DNA of 64,000 nt from Siphonodentalium dalli. Taxonomy: Eukaryota; Mollusca; Scaphopoda; Gadilida; Siphonodentaliidae. Shown here piece after piece: positions 60,834 to 64,000 of this stretch. Each line of letters opens with the position of its first letter. The first letter of the stretch is position 1. The notes below the pieces were generated by a model, which worked only from the letters and a program-made list of their open reading frames with translations, had not been told where the DNA came from and did not search any database. The translations under genes and the position numbers were made by a program. The stretch lies in the NCBI GenBank assembly GCA_032622095.1, contig CP136069.1, positions 198,989,239 through 199,053,238 of the forward strand, in the 5' to 3' direction.

Positions 60834-61397
60834 TGCTTGCAAGGTCAATGTAAATATTGTGAGGCCACTGTATTTTAAGAGAATGCATTAATTGGCACAG
60901 GGTTTTCGCAAAATTTCAGGAAGCTCCTGCCATGGAAGGGTTATCATCTTATCTGTGCATGATCGTCCATCCGGGTATCGAACTGGGGTCTTGGATCAAT
61001 AGATGGATCATCTGGGGACGGTGGTCGCTGTTTGTCCCTGGGTCAGCCCATGGATGTGTCGGAGCACTGGTCGAGTGCATACGAATGACAGCTATCGTCC
61101 AACGGTTGGCCCAGTGGGCGGCCAAGATTGCTGTCTTAGGGTGCATCGGGTGGAGATCGAAGGGTGGGCGCTCTACTCGGAGTGAAATCACATTTTTACT
61201 CGGCTCGAATTATTGTAAACAGTACGATCCATATACACATCAGAAAGACTTCTAATTAACTGTTCAACGCATATGTACGCTGGCACTATGGCAGACCACT
61301 TATTAATATTAGTGTTCAATGCAGAATGTTTAGTTCGTGTCTTTGGAAGATTGTGTGATTGCTCAGTTATTGTTTGTCAATATCATACGGCGTAATC

Positions 61398-62501
61398 TGA
61401 GAATTCATTGTGAGCACGGAGGATTCGATGTGATGCCAATGAGGGTTCTATAGCGTTTTTGGTTGTTTTGTTTTGCCTTTTGAGTAAAGTAGCGAGAACT
61501 CTTTTCCCGAGGTTGTGTCTTTTGAACAGCATGCAGGACTATTGACCAAGGCCGCAGGTAAATAGTTCTGCTTGCTAATCAGAATACACCATCGAGGGGG
61601 AAATATGGCTGGGTATTGCACACCAATGTGCATTTTTTGGTTATTAGTGGTAACTCATACAAAGAGGTTCACTGCTTGATAGTAAACATGTAATTGCTAA
61701 CATTTGGTCATTTTCCCGGTGGGGAGACCCTTCTCGCACACCTATAGACCGTCGAATAGGTGTGGATGGCACTGGGTATATATAATGCATATTCACTAGC
61801 CAGGTACTGCCAACAACAAAAATCAGTGCACTTGATAAATGGCTTTAAACACAAATATCAACGCGGAGGTGTTGTGATTATCAATATACAGACATCACAA
61901 CACATATACCACGGATGCATGGCACTGTGGCCCATTTACGTCTCATGACGGGCACAGTTGCGAAAATTATTTTCAGGATGTCATGTCTTTTGAATATCAT
62001 GCAGGACTATTTACCAAAGCCGCAGGTAAATAGTCAGGCTTGTTGTTCAGAAGACATCATCGAGGGGGAACACTATTGAACACTATTGAACACCAATTAA
62101 GGCAGTCAATACGTGTTGTATTGACACAATTCTCCCCAGGCAGCCGAGGGATACATACATCATAGTGCAAGTAAATACGCACATGTCTTAGACAATGCAA
62201 AACTGTGACGATTTAGTTGCAATAACCGAGCATTTTATCAAATGCACTTATTTTTTCGTTGAGAGTACAAAGCTAGTGAACAGGATATCAATATACCCAG
62301 TGCCATATGTATGGCTTATACACATGTGAGAAGGTTCTCCCCATTGGGCAAACGACCAAATGTTATCATTTACATGTTTAGTATCAAGCAATGAACCTCT
62401 TTGTATATATGAGATACAAAACAAACAAAAAAAATCCACAAAACACGCTCAAACACTCGTTGGCACCACATCGAATCTTCCGTGCTCCCAACGAATCCTC
62501 G
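61398..62501. mobile_element. Foldback element (U6)
   Basis: Type B version. Confidence 0.65.
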
Positions 62502-62768
62502 GATCGATTACGCAATGTGAACATGATTTAGTTTGATCTTGTGTATATAATTTATTGTGATTTTTCTACATAAATGAGTTATTTCTTGTGTATATAATTC
62601 TATTATAGTAGTCTATAATAAATCAATTATTTCCTCTGACTTTATCATTACTTTTCTATTTATCCTTTGTATACTCATTGACGAGTAGATTCCTTAGGAA
62701 ATGTTTCAGATAATATGTGACCCGCCATATCAAATCCAGTCGGAAGTCGGGATTTTTTTTACCCTGTG

Positions 62769-62835
62769 CCAATGCATTCTCTTATATATGCGAGTCGACC
62801 ATAGGTCGCCTCGCATATATAAGAGAATGCATTGG
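62769..62835. repeat. 67-nt hairpin H2 (U6)
   Basis: Identical arms. Confidence 0.8.
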
Positions 62836-63066
62836 CTTAACAATTTTTTATCATGTTTTTAAATAAATGTTTCTTACAATTTTGAGGACATAAAATAAAA
62901 AAAAACATCCATTACCCCGCAGGGAGCCCCACATATATATAGAAGCACATAGAAGAGTGTCGTCTGCTCATGTTTGTCTGGGGCTCTGTATGGGTGAAAT
63001 TATAAATTTGTTAAAGAATACAAGAACAAATTATTAAAATTGTTGCTTTTCAAGTTTAGGCGTGAA

Positions 63067-63378
63067 TGACGTCATTAATTTTTACAATACCATGAAACAG
63101 CATTTCGACGCAATGAAAATCCGGACAAGAAAAATGGGTTAAAAATCACGTGACTTCCGCTTCGCTTTCGCATAGAATCATGGGAACAATAATATCCCAA
63201 AAAGAAACGGTGACACAGAATCGGAAGTGGACCAACGGGATGGTTATAAAATTAACAACTTTAGTTTTTCTGAACAATTCCTATGTGATTTTGGCCTATA
63301 GATTAGTTTCGTTTGACCAATTTCGTTGGTTAGCTGAATAAAATCAGCGAAGACGTCATGACATGGTCCATGACGTCA
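63067..63378. promoter_or_regulatory. Pair of CRE palindromes (U6)
   Basis: CREs at 63067-63074 and 63371-63378. Confidence 0.35.
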
Positions 63379-63789
63379 TTTGCGTCATTTGGTGTTGTGG
63401 GCTAGAATCCAGAAAAAATTGGTCTCCGCAGGAAACACTGATTTCACATCAGTATACTAGACTTGGTTGCATTTATAACCGTTTTCGCAAAAGATATATG
63501 CGAAAATAGCACAAGCAAACGTGCCTGCTTCAGAATCAAATTACCACAGTTGAATAGCCAAGGATGTACCCTTTCCAACAATGTATAGCACGACATCGTG
63601 TGTTGCGCCGATGTTTACTTATGGTGTTTTGTAATAACGATCCCGCCTTAGCTGCGTGTAATTTTCCTCCGGACAAATTGCTTAGCGAAAAATCCCCCTA
63701 ATAGGCGGACAACATATTCAATAAGTTCCCGTCTCGCAACGATTTGGCCTCACAGACATATCAGCGGCTTATCAATTCCTTCGAGATAA

Positions 63790-63996
63790 ATGATTGAACC
63801 AATCTACCCTAACAAGGGGGATTTTTTCACGGTTGTATATCGCGCGAATAGTCATGGCTGGCTGCCAGGTATTCACACTCAACATCGGAACGCGGCTTAT
63901 TATTTGAAATCATTTGTGAGCAGTGGTGGCGGCGAGGAAGTCATATTATATGACCATCATAACATGGGTCGCCTTCGCTGGAGAAGGTGGAATTAA
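63790..63996 (+). CDS. 68-codon ORF of uncertain coding status (U6, type B)
   Basis: Same protein as in U3; ends four bases before the window end. Confidence 0.25.
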   Translation: MIEPIYPNKGDFFTVVYRANSHGWLPGIHTQHRNAAYYLKSFVSSGGGEEVILYDHHNMGRLRWRRWN

Positions 63997-64000
63997 GCCT

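Larger units (their letters stand above)
53413..64000 (+). repeat. Tandem array unit U6 (type B, cut by window end)
   Basis: Type B unit with 18 minisatellite copies and one Helitron. It ends a few bases after the 68-codon ORF. By comparison with the other B units roughly 0.77 kb is missing, so the array very probably continues to the right. Confidence 0.95.

Overview
The window is a head-to-tail tandem array of a long eukaryotic repeat unit. Six units are present: U1 1-9985, U2 9986-19970, U3 19971-30212, U4 30213-41499, U5 41500-53412 and U6 53413-64000 (the 3' end of U6 is cut by the window). The unit start is an arbitrary choice. There are no long ORFs, the DNA is AT-rich, introns follow GT-AG, and much of each unit is repeat or palindrome. 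The TGACCTTGACC-type repeats and the 'AGGGCCATAACTC' / 'TTCTCAAGAACAATTGGGCC' phrases resemble intergenic repeats of molluscs, especially bivalves. A mollusc is therefore my best guess for the host, by recall only.

Each unit carries one plausible gene: four coding exons on the + strand (23, 173, 96 and 134 nt) that join in frame into a 141-residue protein. All splice sites are consensus and are kept in all six copies. I do not recognise the family. The protein has two tandem 16-residue repeats (D-V-M-E-x-W-x-x-L-T-A-...-C), six cysteines, no obvious signal peptide and a strongly basic C-terminus. A CRE palindrome (TGACGTCA) lies about 138 bp upstream of the start codon.

The rest of a unit holds, in order: a ~69-bp minisatellite (8 copies in U1-U3, 17-18 in U4-U6); a pair of 92-bp direct repeats; in U4-U6 only, a 502-bp non-autonomous Helitron; the gene; a ~115-bp near-palindrome; a 63-nt hairpin; a ~1.1-kb inverted-repeat (foldback) element with two more palindromes inside; a 67-nt near-perfect hairpin; two more CRE sites; a 68-codon ORF of uncertain status; and a degenerate Helitron-like repeat block starting with a TG microsatellite.

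The units fall into two classes. U1, U2 and the first ~7.8 kb of U3 are type A; the end of U3 and all of U4-U6 are type B. The switch is confined to about 27755-27781, inside one arm of the foldback element. It is either a natural recombination joint between two arrays or an assembly join of two haplotypes. U5 carries a second, different Helitron inserted exactly at the 5' end of the first. Helitron-free U1-U3 give the matching empty site.

I found no rRNA, tRNA, histone, CRISPR or bacterial-type genes. The 'system' here is the amplified, unrecognised four-exon gene inside a repeat-rich, recently homogenised tandem array.
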